5,461 nt of DNA from assembly GCA_016789205.1 (NCBI GenBank), contig JAEURF010000119.1, positions 1 to 5,461 on the forward strand, written 5' to 3'. The notes beneath the pieces are model-generated. The model was not told the DNA's origin, made no database searches, and saw nothing but the letters and a program-made list of their open reading frames with translations. This DNA comes from Anaerolineales bacterium. GTDB lineage: Bacteria > Chloroflexota > Anaerolineae > Anaerolineales > Villigracilaceae. Position numbers and translations under genes: made by a program. The first letter of the stretch is position 1. Each line of letters opens with the position of its first letter. This document shows positions 1-5,461 of the stretch, in pieces.

Positions 1-487
1 TTACGGGAGATGTTAATTTCATTAAGGCAATGTCATTGTCCAATGTATTGTCATCATAGTTCGGGTGACGAATAATTTGAGCGACATTTTTACGCTGAAA
101 ACCTGAAATAGGAAATTCTAAGTTATATAGCCCAGCCACAATATCTATACTCGAAGCAGGAGATTGCGTGTGGTCATCCTCAGTAACACAATGTGCGGCA
201 GTAAGAATCCAATAAGGGTCTATTAGTGCGCCACCACAGAATTGATATCCTGCATCCCAATAAAACTCATCATCGGAATTACTCCCAATTAAAGCCACTT
301 GCCAAGGGTATTCCCCCGGAATTGCTGGGTTTCCACCAACAATACGAGGTTCAATTTCAGGAGTGGGGGTTGGTTCTTGTGCGGCGACATGGGTATTCGG
401 TTTTGTCAGAAACAAAGTGGAAAATAATGAGAGTGATAAACAAAATAACAGAAAAACTTTAATGCTTTTATTGAATTTTCTTTCCAT
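1..487 (-). CDS. Secreted trypsin-like serine protease (S1 family), N-terminal part, cut by left edge
   Basis: The visible 162 residues are the front of a chymotrypsin/trypsin-fold endopeptidase made as an exported zymogen. Residues 1-36 look like a signal peptide: a basic start (MERKFNKSIK), a hydrophobic core at 11-28, and a likely cut after HVAA. A short Pro/Thr-rich propeptide follows. The activation site is R48-I49 in PRIVGG, where cleavage would free the new Ile N-terminus. The catalytic His is H99 in LTAAHC. C84 and C100 match the conserved His-loop disulfide. The catalytic Asp is D152 in DNDIALMKL. The Ser and the specificity pocket lie beyond the window, so activity and specificity cannot be judged. 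The ATG is preceded by GGAG (493-496) with 5-nt spacing, which supports this start. It lies downstream of another secreted protein but is separated from it by a strong terminator. The family call is very secure; the physiological substrate is unknown. Confidence 0.95.
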   Translation of the reverse strand, partial: MERKFNKSIKVFLLFCLSLSLFSTLFLTKPNTHVAAQEPTPTPEIEPRIVGGNPAIPGEYPWQVALIGSNSDDEFYWDAGYQFCGGALIDPYWILTAAHCVTEDDHTQSPASSIDIVAGLYNLEFPISGFQRKNVAQIIRHPNYDDNTLDNDIALMKLTSPV

Positions 488-492
488 TTGAA

Positions 493-496
493 CTCC
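493..496 (-). promoter_or_regulatory. Shine-Dalgarno site of the trypsin-like protease gene
   Basis: GGAG on the minus strand lies 5 nt before the ATG at 487. It fixes the start used for the protease and shows that the mRNA has a leader rather than being leaderless. Confidence 0.75.
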
Positions 497-500
497 AAAT

Positions 501-553
501 AATAAAAAAAGAAACCTTCTATCTTTATAGCATACTTGCGGATAGAAGGTTTC
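501..553 (-). terminator. Rho-independent terminator after the multidomain secreted protein gene
   Basis: A perfect 13-bp inverted repeat (511-523 and 541-553, GAAACCTTCTATC and its complement) encloses a 17-nt loop. On the minus strand it is followed directly by seven T residues and TATT (to 501). It lies 26 nt after the stop codon of the secreted protein gene, the right place for an intrinsic terminator of minus-strand transcription. The loop is longer than usual, leaving room for the promoter-like sequence described separately. Confidence 0.9.
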
Positions 554-558
554 GTCAA
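529..558 (-). promoter_or_regulatory. Candidate sigma70-type promoter inside the terminator hairpin, driving the protease gene
   Basis: On the minus strand, TTGACG (558-553, 5 of 6 matches to the -35 consensus) is followed after 18 nt by TATGCT (534-529, 4 of 6 to the -10 consensus). Transcription would start near 522 and give a leader of about 35 nt carrying the GGAG ribosome site. The -10 element lies in the hairpin loop and the -35 element touches the stem's edge. Only 13 nt separate the T-tract from the start codon, so no promoter fits downstream of the terminator. This is a reading of consensus matches only. Confidence 0.4.
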
Positions 559-579
559 GCGATTAGGATTACGGTTTTG

Positions 580-2760
580 TTATGGAATCTCTACTTGAAA
601 TGGTGCAGACCAACTACCCCAATTGCCAAGTCCATCTTTGGCTTGCACGCGCCAATAGTATACGCCACTTAGCAAGTTCATTCTTCTAGTAATGCTTCGT
701 AAAGTAAACGTGTATTCTGGAGAGGAAAAATCATTATTATTATCTATTTGAAGGCGATATTGCATACCCTCTGTCACTGCACCCCAACGGAATGTAAGTG
801 TACGTGTTGAGGTTATGCCTGAAGGTGAAATTAATGTCGGCGCGGCTGGACCAACTGTATCTATAGTGAAGATGCGGGTTTGACTCCATTTGCCTGCTCC
901 TCCACTCACATCTATTGCTCGGACGCGCCAGTAATATGTAGCATCCGACAAAACACTTGGCGTATAAGTTATGGAGTTGATTATGGCGTTGGATACGTTG
1001 ACGCTAAAATTCGCATCATTGGCTATTTGAATTTCATATTGTGTTGCTTTGGCTACTCTTTGCCAGACTAAGTTTGGCGTGGTGTCATTGAGCCTGGCAG
1101 TGGAACGGGGTGACCGCAGAATTGGAGCAGATAATTGAGGCTTATCAATATTAAATGTTTCACCACTTAATCCAGAAGTAATCGGGTTTCCCGCTATATC
1201 TTTTACACTGCCGTTATTAATAAAATTCAATTGAATATCACCATCGCCTTGTCCGGTGTTTACACTAACTACTCGTGTTGAGCTACTTCCGCTTATCGTG
1301 CTTATAAAAGTTGCGACAACTCCGTTTGTATTTAATGAAAAATCTGTAGCATCTATTCCAATTACGTTTTCTGAAAAAGTAACGAGATATGCAACACTGA
1401 GCATGTTACTTGGGTTTGTTCCAACACGGGCAATCGAAATAATGTTTGGCGGGGTTTTATCAATTGTGTAAACTTCACCTGTTGTAAAGTTACCATTTCC
1501 TAAACCTTCATCGCCCAATGGATTATTAGATATATCTATGATTGAGTCATCATCTATTAAGTCAAGGCGGATGGTGCCATCACCGCTTCCGGTCTGGACT
1601 GTGAGGGTGTAGACACTACCTGAGCCGCTGATTCCGTTCAACGTCACGCCTGAGGCGATGTTGGTTGTTATTACAAAATCTGTTAAATCTACGCCTGTCA
1701 CATCTTTTGAAAAGGTGACAATAAAGTCAACTGAAGAAGCATTCGTAGGGTTTGAGTTCGCACGAGTAATTTGTGTAACGAGGGGCCAACTCATATAAGG
1801 TGTTTCAGCAGAATTTGGGTCAATCATTAAGGAAGATGTATCTACTGCTTCAAAATCACTGCCTGTTAGGTCATCCAGTTCGTGCAACATGTCATTATTC
1901 CAATTTTGGTTAGGAGCACCACTGACATACCATGGCGAACCATTATCTGCTAACACAATGCCATAGGTTTTCATGGCTTGCAAAAGAATTTGCATTTGAG
2001 GTGAATAGCCTGAAATATCATAATTTGCTTTTAAGCGGAAACGCGCGCCAAATGGAACAGGATTAGAACAACTTCCACTTTGGGCAACATGGCGCGCGGG
2101 CCAGATGTAATAATTGGCTGTGCAATTTGTGGTAAAACGCAAAGCGTGATTAATTTCACCTGCAAGAATTTCTTCATAGCGAGCAAGCCCGGGCAAAATT
2201 GGTAAACCTGCCGCATCAGCAGATGTCCATGTATCTGGACGCAGTGCATTTGAATTTAAATCCCAAATTGCGCCTGAACCTCCAAACCATTGACCACCTT
2301 GTTTCCATGCATCATAAATTTCGTAAAGTGTGCAATCATCGGTATCTATTGTTAGTATATGATGGTCACTTCCATGTTCAATTAAAGGGTTTGATGGAAT
2401 CGGGTATGGACCTGCATCCGATTCATCAGGGTAATAGAAGTTAACTGAATACTTTGTAACAGCAGAGCCTGAAAGAATGTTATAGGGAATGCCTATCGGT
2501 CCACCATCCCAAGTACCAGAGCCAAAATCCATGTGAAAGCCTCGCGTGGCGCCGATTGAATTAATCCATGCACTAGAAGAAGCATGGACTGGCAATTCAT
2601 CTATGGGCGTGTTCCAGTAATTATTTTGAGGGAAAATTTCACAACCACTAAGTATAGGTGGGTTTGCTAAAACTTTTTGTTGTTCACTAGCATAGACAGG
2701 TTGTGAAAAAGGCGTTGCAATGATTGCAAATAAAGTAATAAATAATAGTGTTCTTTTCAT
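580..2760 (-). CDS. Large secreted multidomain protein: uncharacterised N-terminal domain, two Ig-like and two FN3-like repeats
   Basis: This 726-residue exported protein has no function I can name. Residues 1-24 form a classical signal peptide (MKRTLLFITL..., cut after VYA). Residues 40-316 form a compact domain with the signatures NYWNTPID, GFHMDFGSGTW, HHILTID, SNALRPDTWTSADAAGLPILPG, HALRF, PARH and GARFRLKA; I recall this as a recurrent, uncharacterised secreted family in Actinobacteria and Chloroflexi. Its H76, H133/H134, H205 and H224 could be functional, and C40, C143, C213 and C231 could form two disulfides. Residues 325-435 and 436-540 are two related Ig-like repeats (NPTNASSVDFIVTFS / NPSNMLSVAYLVTFS, then D-x-DF). 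Residues 544-635 and 639-725 are two FN3-like repeats (YEIQIANDANFS, YYWRVRA). There is no anchor or sorting signal, so it is probably released or loosely cell-associated; the repeats probably bind a surface or polysaccharide (inference). An in-frame TTG at 2784 would add eight residues before the signal peptide, but it has no ribosome site, so the ATG was chosen. The gene stands alone between two terminators. Confidence 0.85.
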   Translation of the reverse strand: MKRTLLFITLFAIIATPFSQPVYASEQQKVLANPPILSGCEIFPQNNYWNTPIDELPVHASSSAWINSIGATRGFHMDFGSGTWDGGPIGIPYNILSGSAVTKYSVNFYYPDESDAGPYPIPSNPLIEHGSDHHILTIDTDDCTLYEIYDAWKQGGQWFGGSGAIWDLNSNALRPDTWTSADAAGLPILPGLARYEEILAGEINHALRFTTNCTANYYIWPARHVAQSGSCSNPVPFGARFRLKANYDISGYSPQMQILLQAMKTYGIVLADNGSPWYVSGAPNQNWNNDMLHELDDLTGSDFEAVDTSSLMIDPNSAETPYMSWPLVTQITRANSNPTNASSVDFIVTFSKDVTGVDLTDFVITTNIASGVTLNGISGSGSVYTLTVQTGSGDGTIRLDLIDDDSIIDISNNPLGDEGLGNGNFTTGEVYTIDKTPPNIISIARVGTNPSNMLSVAYLVTFSENVIGIDATDFSLNTNGVVATFISTISGSSSTRVVSVNTGQGDGDIQLNFINNGSVKDIAGNPITSGLSGETFNIDKPQLSAPILRSPRSTARLNDTTPNLVWQRVAKATQYEIQIANDANFSVNVSNAIINSITYTPSVLSDATYYWRVRAIDVSGGAGKWSQTRIFTIDTVGPAAPTLISPSGITSTRTLTFRWGAVTEGMQYRLQIDNNNDFSSPEYTFTLRSITRRMNLLSGVYYWRVQAKDGLGNWGSWSAPFQVEIP

Positions 2761-2766
2761 GCCTGC

Positions 2767-2772
2767 ATTGTA
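2767..2772 (-). promoter_or_regulatory. Candidate -10 element (TACAAT) placing transcription start at or next to the ATG
   Basis: TACAAT (5 of 6 matches to TATAAT) ends 6 nt before the ATG at 2760. The expected transcription start is therefore at the A of the start codon or within a base or two of it, giving a leaderless mRNA. This agrees with the absence of a Shine-Dalgarno sequence upstream of the ATG. The -35 position (TTTATT at 17-nt spacing) is poor, so the call is tentative. Confidence 0.35.
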
Positions 2773-2830
2773 TTGCAAGCACAAAAATTAATAAATTACT
2801 TTTGGGGGAGTAAGGCTTTACAGTTTTGTA

Positions 2831-2873
2831 AATCAAAAAAGCACTTCTGAAAATTAGAAGTGCTTTTTTGATT
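2831..2873 (-). terminator. Strong intrinsic terminator ending the cbi operon (symmetrical, could act both ways)
   Basis: A perfect 18-bp inverted repeat (2831-2848 and 2856-2873) encloses a 7-nt loop. The GC-richer core is GCACTTCT/AGAAGTGC, flanked by A6 on one side and T6 on the other. On the minus strand the T6 tract follows the core stem, as in a rho-independent terminator. The structure starts 2 nt after the stop codon of the PH-like protein gene and insulates the downstream secreted protein gene from the metal-transport operon. The A/T symmetry would also stop plus-strand transcription, although no plus-strand gene is seen. Confidence 0.92.
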
Positions 2874-2875
2874 CT

Positions 2876-3325
2876 CTACTCTTCAAACCTCTCCCCTAAC
2901 TTCCCTTTCGCCATTGATTTCATATCTTCCCACCAGCCTTCTGGACCAGCGCTATTGACATTGATATTAATTCTTTTGTCTTTACTCACAAATGACAAAT
3001 AAGTCCGTGTACGGCGACTCGTCCAACCTGAACTATCGGTGTGGTTGTAATTAACTGATTCAACTTTTGCATTTTCAATTTCGTGCCATGCAAATTTTTT
3101 AGTGAGAAAAAAGAAATTGCGTTGAAAAATCCCCTCTTTATCCACACGAGTTTGGACTGCACCAAATGCAAATCCGAAAGAACAAACTGATAAAGGCAAA
3201 GCAACACATAAAACAAACAAGCCAACGGGGAACGCTAAAGCACTCATCGAGCAACCTGTAATTAATAAAGTGACTCCAGCCACTCCCCAAAATATTCTTC
3301 CGCTAATAGGTGGTTTGATAATCAT
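2876..3325 (-). CDS. Small membrane protein with bacterial PH-like domain
   Basis: This 149-residue protein has two adjacent hydrophobic segments (about 11-32 and 34-57), then a cytoplasmic or extracytoplasmic region (58-149) resembling small bacterial PH-like domains. That region has the TRVDKEGIF turn, the strand ending FAWHEIENAKVE, and a C-terminal amphipathic helix (about 129-147) starting EGWWEDMK. Its function is unknown; such two-helix plus PH-like proteins are generally unassigned membrane proteins. The ATG is preceded by GGAG at 3333-3336 with 7-nt spacing. The gene starts 15 nt after the cbiO stop and ends at the operon terminator, so it is very probably cotranscribed with the ECF transporter genes. 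I infer only a shared transcript, not a shared function. ITGC at 22-25 resembles a lipobox, but the long hydrophobic stretch after it argues for two membrane helices instead. Confidence 0.8.
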   Translation of the reverse strand: MIIKPPISGRIFWGVAGVTLLITGCSMSALAFPVGLFVLCVALPLSVCSFGFAFGAVQTRVDKEGIFQRNFFFLTKKFAWHEIENAKVESVNYNHTDSSGWTSRRTRTYLSFVSKDKRININVNSAGPEGWWEDMKSMAKGKLGERFEE

Positions 3326-3332
3326 AAAATTT

Positions 3333-3336
3333 CTCC
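3333..3336 (-). promoter_or_regulatory. Shine-Dalgarno site of the PH-like protein gene
   Basis: GGAG on the minus strand lies 7 nt before the ATG at 3325 and within the 15-nt gap after the cbiO stop. It supports this start and reinitiation on the same mRNA. Confidence 0.75.
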
Positions 3337-3340
3337 AAGA

Positions 3341-4096
3341 TTACGGCTTTTCCAACCCGTGTGCATTAAGCAATGCTTCATCCGCAAGGATATCTTGAGT
3401 TAAACCATCTGCCACAATTTTACCTTCGTCCATCACCACAGTTCGTGGAAATAATTCTTTGACCAATGCCATATCATGTGTTGAGACCAACATCGTTATC
3501 GGTAATTCACGCAATAAATTAATTAATGTGCGTCTCGCACGTGGGTCTAAACCTGCTGAGGGTTCATCTAAGACTAACAAACTTGGATTCATTGATAATA
3601 CAGTTGCTATGGCAATTCTTTTCTTTTCACCCACACTTAAGTGATGAGATAAACGGTCTTTATAATTCGTCATGCGCACAGCTTCAAGTGCATTATCAAC
3701 TCTTTGGCGAACTTCATCTTCTGATAAGCCCATGTGCAATGGACCAAATGCCACATCTTCAAAAACGGTTGGGGAAAAAAGTTGGTCATCAGGATTCTGA
3801 AAGACGACTCCGACGAGGGAGCGAATCGCAGGCAGATTGTCACGTGTGAGGCGTTTGCCCGAAATTTCAACCTCGCCTTTGCCATTTAGAATTCCATTTA
3901 AGTGCAACATCAAAGTAGATTTGCCCGCGCCGTTTGGACCCACCAATGCAACTTTATCGCCACTGCATAAGTTCAATGAAACGCCATGCAAAGCCGCGTG
4001 TCCATCCGGATATGAAAAATGCAAATCTTTTACAACTAAGACGTCGCAATCTGTTTCAGGTTGAGCAAAAGTATTTTGAATATGGGTAACAGGCAT
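3341..4096 (-). CDS. cbiO: ECF cobalt/nickel transporter ATPase CbiO
   Basis: This 251-residue ABC ATPase is the energising A-component of a group I ECF importer. It would sit on the cytoplasmic face, dock on CbiQ and hydrolyse ATP to drive metal uptake through CbiM. All core motifs are visible: an A-loop region at LHFSYPDG (Y29), Walker A GPNGAGKST (53-61), Q-loop Q100 in VFQNPDDQLF (the NPDDQLF form is typical of ECF ATPases), signature LSVGEKKR (153-160), Walker B LLVLDE (173-178) with catalytic E178, D-loop SAGLD (180-184), and switch H207 in STHD. The signature is LSVGE instead of LSGGQ, a variation I regard as tolerated in CbiO-type proteins. The length is slightly under the usual 270-280 and there is no extra C-terminal domain. 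Its ATG overlaps the cbiQ stop by one base (TAATG), so the two are probably translationally coupled, with GGAAGG 5 nt upstream. A single ATPase gene implies a homodimer. Confidence 0.96.
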   Translation of the reverse strand: MPVTHIQNTFAQPETDCDVLVVKDLHFSYPDGHAALHGVSLNLCSGDKVALVGPNGAGKSTLMLHLNGILNGKGEVEISGKRLTRDNLPAIRSLVGVVFQNPDDQLFSPTVFEDVAFGPLHMGLSEDEVRQRVDNALEAVRMTNYKDRLSHHLSVGEKKRIAIATVLSMNPSLLVLDEPSAGLDPRARRTLINLLRELPITMLVSTHDMALVKELFPRTVVMDEGKIVADGLTQDILADEALLNAHGLEKP

Positions 4097-4887
4097 TAGA
4101 ACCTTCCAATCACTTGCAAAATAAAAATCAAGCCAATTGCAAACGCAGTTGCAAAATAATCGTACGATTTCATTTCATGCGCGTTCAACGTATACAAATG
4201 ACCAACATAGCCGCGTGCCACCATAGCATGGTAAATGCGGTCACTGCGTTCAAAACTTCGTAAAAAAAGTTGACCTGCCATATTGCCCGCGATTTTCGCG
4301 CGCCACAACACGCCTCCACCTGACTTGACACCTGCTACTGCACCTGAACGTGATTCTCGCGCCCGAATTAAACGAAAGACTTCATCCGTTAGAACAAATA
4401 AATAACGATATAAAAATGCAATAATGGTTGTCAGAATAGACGGAACTTTCAAATGTTCTAAGGCGTGAATCAAATCAGGAAAGCGCGTGACGGCTACTAA
4501 TAATATCGCCATTTGAACAGAAAGCCATGAACGAATCAGAATGCTCACGAAACGTAATAATCCATTATCAGTAATAGTGAGTTGCCAATTTAGAAAATGG
4601 AAAGTGGTGAGTGGTTCACCAGGGATGGAAAATAAAACTGTAATTGCAATCAGTGCAAACGGTAATGCAATAATCGAGCGTTTGAAGGTAAAAAAGATTC
4701 CAAGCCTTGAAAGCAAATTCAGGGCTATTACAAAAATCCAAGCCAAAATGAAAGCAAGCCAAGCCCCATCTGGGAGCAAGGCATTAGAAACGATAAAAAG
4801 TACCGTCACGAGAACTTTTACGCGCGGGTCAAGTTTGTTGAGAAAACTTTCTTTCTCGTGATAACGGTCAAAGGCATCAAAGTGCAT
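4096..4887 (-). CDS. cbiQ: ECF cobalt/nickel transporter transmembrane protein CbiQ
   Basis: This 263-residue integral membrane T-component links CbiM to the CbiO ATPase. The N-terminus MHFDAFDRYHEKESFLNKLDPRVK is divided as expected: a FDRY-type opening, then the LDPRVK motif (19-24) just before the first helix. Hydrophobic segments lie at about 25-37, 42-61, 70-89, 109-133, 149-168 and 242-260. The coupling-helix motifs that contact the ATPase are RARESR (175-180) and VARG (223-226). Length and layout match the CbiQ family. The ATG is fixed by an in-frame TAA three codons upstream (4896-4894). No Shine-Dalgarno sequence is visible; the ATG follows two tandem GTAAATC heptamers, so initiation may be weak, coupled in some other way, or leaderless. 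It overlaps cbiO by one base and is separated from cbiM by a repeat-rich 142-nt spacer, which is unusual inside an ECF operon. Confidence 0.95.
   Translation of the reverse strand: MHFDAFDRYHEKESFLNKLDPRVKVLVTVLFIVSNALLPDGAWLAFILAWIFVIALNLLSRLGIFFTFKRSIIALPFALIAITVLFSIPGEPLTTFHFLNWQLTITDNGLLRFVSILIRSWLSVQMAILLVAVTRFPDLIHALEHLKVPSILTTIIAFLYRYLFVLTDEVFRLIRARESRSGAVAGVKSGGGVLWRAKIAGNMAGQLFLRSFERSDRIYHAMVARGYVGHLYTLNAHEMKSYDYFATAFAIGLIFILQVIGRF
4102..4107 (-). promoter_or_regulatory. Shine-Dalgarno site of cbiO, inside the end of cbiQ
   Basis: GGAAGG on the minus strand lies 5 nt before the cbiO ATG (4096) and inside the last codons of cbiQ. With the TAATG overlap it supports coupled translation of the T and A components in balanced amounts. 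Confidence 0.8.
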
Positions 4888-5029
4888 GGCGATTTACGAT
4901 TTACAATTTTAGATTGACAATTGAGATTAGTAGTTAGCAATTGGCTTTTAGCGAGTAACATCTTTCAACAAGATAATTCTCTAATCCTCTAATTCACCGA
5001 CTACTAATCTCCAGTCTCTAATCTCTAAA
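4888..5029 (-). repeat. cbiM-cbiQ spacer made of degenerate heptamer repeats
   Basis: Next to the cbiM stop the minus strand reads four contiguous 7-mers: TTTAGAG, ATTAGAG, ACTGGAG, ATTAGTA (5029-5002). ATTAGAG recurs at 4993-4987 and 4985-4979. At the other end, next to the cbiQ start, GTAAATC is repeated in tandem (4904-4898 and 4897-4891). Between them lie AT-rich variants such as AATTGTCAATC. This is simple-sequence, heptamer-like spacer DNA rather than coding sequence. Its role is unknown; it could be neutral repeat expansion or an mRNA element between the metal-transport genes. Confidence 0.7.
4923..5011. repeat. 12-bp perfect inverted repeat spanning the cbiM-cbiQ spacer
   Basis: GAGATTAGTAGT (4923-4934) and its exact complement ACTACTAATCTC (5000-5011) are 65 nt apart. 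In the transcript they could pair and loop out most of the spacer, moving the cbiM stop and cbiQ start close together. There is no T-tract, so it does not look like a terminator. It may be chance pairing of oppositely oriented heptamer repeats. Confidence 0.6.
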
Positions 5030-5461
5030 TTATGATTTCGCTTTCAATCCGCGACCAATCAATATCATAATCCCAGCGACAACTGCCACCCCGATGATTC
5101 CTGCCACAATGGTCGAAAGAGCAGTTTCCCCTAAGAAAGGAAGCGTGTAATCAGGAATGATGGAGTATGGTGCATTTTGTCCTGCATTGATAAAGCCTAA
5201 ATTTTCGGCAACACGTTCCAAACCATCTGGGTCACCAGATGCGAAGGGGGAAATCAAAACAACTAACAAAGCAATCAATCCGCCAACGTACGCCCAGTTT
5301 TTACTTGCCTTCGCAGATTCAGAGCCTTCGCCGAGCAAATCGGGTCTGGTTTGGATAATAAATGCCAAGGCAGAAACTGTGATTAAGGCTTCGCCAACGC
5401 CAATCAACGCATGTACGCCGAGCATGGCAGGAATGACAATGCCAAGTTGTGATGTGCCGCT
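5030..5461 (-). CDS. cbiM: ECF cobalt/nickel transporter substrate-binding protein CbiM with C-terminal PDGLE (CbiN-like) domain, 5' part missing
   Basis: This is the C-terminal 143 residues of the S-component that captures the metal ion and passes it across the membrane with CbiQ and CbiO. The reading frame is open to the right edge (SGTSQLGIVIPAMLGVHA...), so the internal ATG at 5425 is not the start. In-window residues 13-37 (MLGVHALIGVGEALITVSAL...) are the typical last CbiM helix with its conserved VHALIG-GEA motif. After a soluble linker come a helix (56-71), the signature SPFASGDPDGLERVAE (71-86) and a final helix (115-136): the PDGLE domain, which takes the place of a separate CbiN/NikN subunit. 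The metal-binding N-terminus (M-H-x-x-D region) lies outside the window, so cobalt and nickel cannot be told apart. Any cobalamin or nickel-responsive leader would also be outside. Confidence 0.93.
   Translation of the reverse strand, partial: SGTSQLGIVIPAMLGVHALIGVGEALITVSALAFIIQTRPDLLGEGSESAKASKNWAYVGGLIALLVVLISPFASGDPDGLERVAENLGFINAGQNAPYSIIPDYTLPFLGETALSTIVAGIIGVAVVAGIMILIGRGLKAKS

Noticed and set aside
226..462. 78-residue plus-strand open frame
   Set aside because: It lies antisense to the clear trypsin-like protease reading frame, and the peptide has no recognisable motif.
2031..2444. Open frames on both strands inside the large secreted protein gene (2031-2249 minus, 2199-2444 plus)
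   Set aside because: They overlap the well-supported N-terminal domain in other frames and show no ribosome site or domain pattern.
2761..2784. TTG start adding eight residues to the secreted protein
   Set aside because: There is no ribosome site before the TTG, and the extension would put eight unnecessary residues before a normal signal peptide that already begins with MKR.
3242..3260. Lipobox-like ITGC in the PH-like protein
   Set aside because: The Cys is followed by some 30 mainly hydrophobic residues that form a second membrane helix, which is unlike a mature lipoprotein.
3459..4064. Three plus-strand frames and one minus-strand frame within cbiO
   Set aside because: cbiO is certain from its full set of ABC motifs. 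These frames are by-products of its codon pattern.
4541..4861. 106-residue plus-strand frame
   Set aside because: It is antisense to the membrane-spanning part of cbiQ; the sequence is basic and low in pattern, without a start signal.
4818..4961. 47-residue minus-strand frame starting in the spacer and overlapping the cbiQ start out of frame
   Set aside because: It has only a weak GAAAG directly before the ATG, it reads through repeat DNA into cbiQ in the wrong frame, and its composition is not protein-like. A leader-peptide role is conceivable but unsupported.
4888..5029. CRISPR array in the heptamer-rich spacer
   Set aside because: Repeat units are about 7 nt, degenerate and mostly without spacers of uniform length. 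There are no 25-40-nt repeats and no cas genes.

Overview
The window reads as a piece of an AT-rich bacterial chromosome, most likely from the Chloroflexota (Anaerolineae-like). That placement is inference. It rests on the style of the secreted protein (a signal peptide, an N-terminal domain of a family I recall from Actinobacteria and Chloroflexi, then Ig-like and fibronectin-like repeats), on the CbiM-PDGLE fusion, and on heptamer-rich spacer DNA. No rRNA or other phylogenetic marker is present. All six supported genes lie on the minus strand, so the text below follows transcription from right to left.

Right half (5461 down to 2831): an energy-coupling-factor (ECF) type cobalt/nickel uptake operon. 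It starts with the C-terminal 143 residues of a CbiM-type substrate-binding membrane protein carrying a PDGLE (CbiN-like) domain; its N-terminus lies outside the window. After a 142-nt spacer built of heptamer-like repeats come the transmembrane coupling protein CbiQ and the ATPase CbiO, which overlap in a TAATG stop/start. A small membrane protein with a bacterial PH-like domain follows 15 nt later. A perfect 18-bp hairpin terminator starts 2 nt after its stop codon. Together CbiM(N), CbiQ and CbiO would form a complete group I ECF importer. Whether the metal is cobalt or nickel cannot be decided here.

Left half (2830 down to 1): two exported proteins. The first is a large secreted multidomain protein with no known function (signal peptide, uncharacterised Cys/His-containing N-terminal domain, two Ig-like repeats, two fibronectin-III-like repeats). 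It appears to have its own promoter very close to the start codon, possibly giving a leaderless mRNA, and it ends at a strong intrinsic terminator. The second is a trypsin-family (S1) serine protease zymogen, cut by the left edge after its catalytic His and Asp. Its start lies only 13 nt past the terminator's T-tract, so its promoter may be embedded in the terminator hairpin itself.

There is no CRISPR array, tRNA, insertion sequence or obvious defence system. The most interesting items are the uncharacterised secreted domain, the heptamer/inverted-repeat spacer inside the metal-transport operon, the promoter-in-terminator arrangement, and the PH-like protein tied to the ECF operon.
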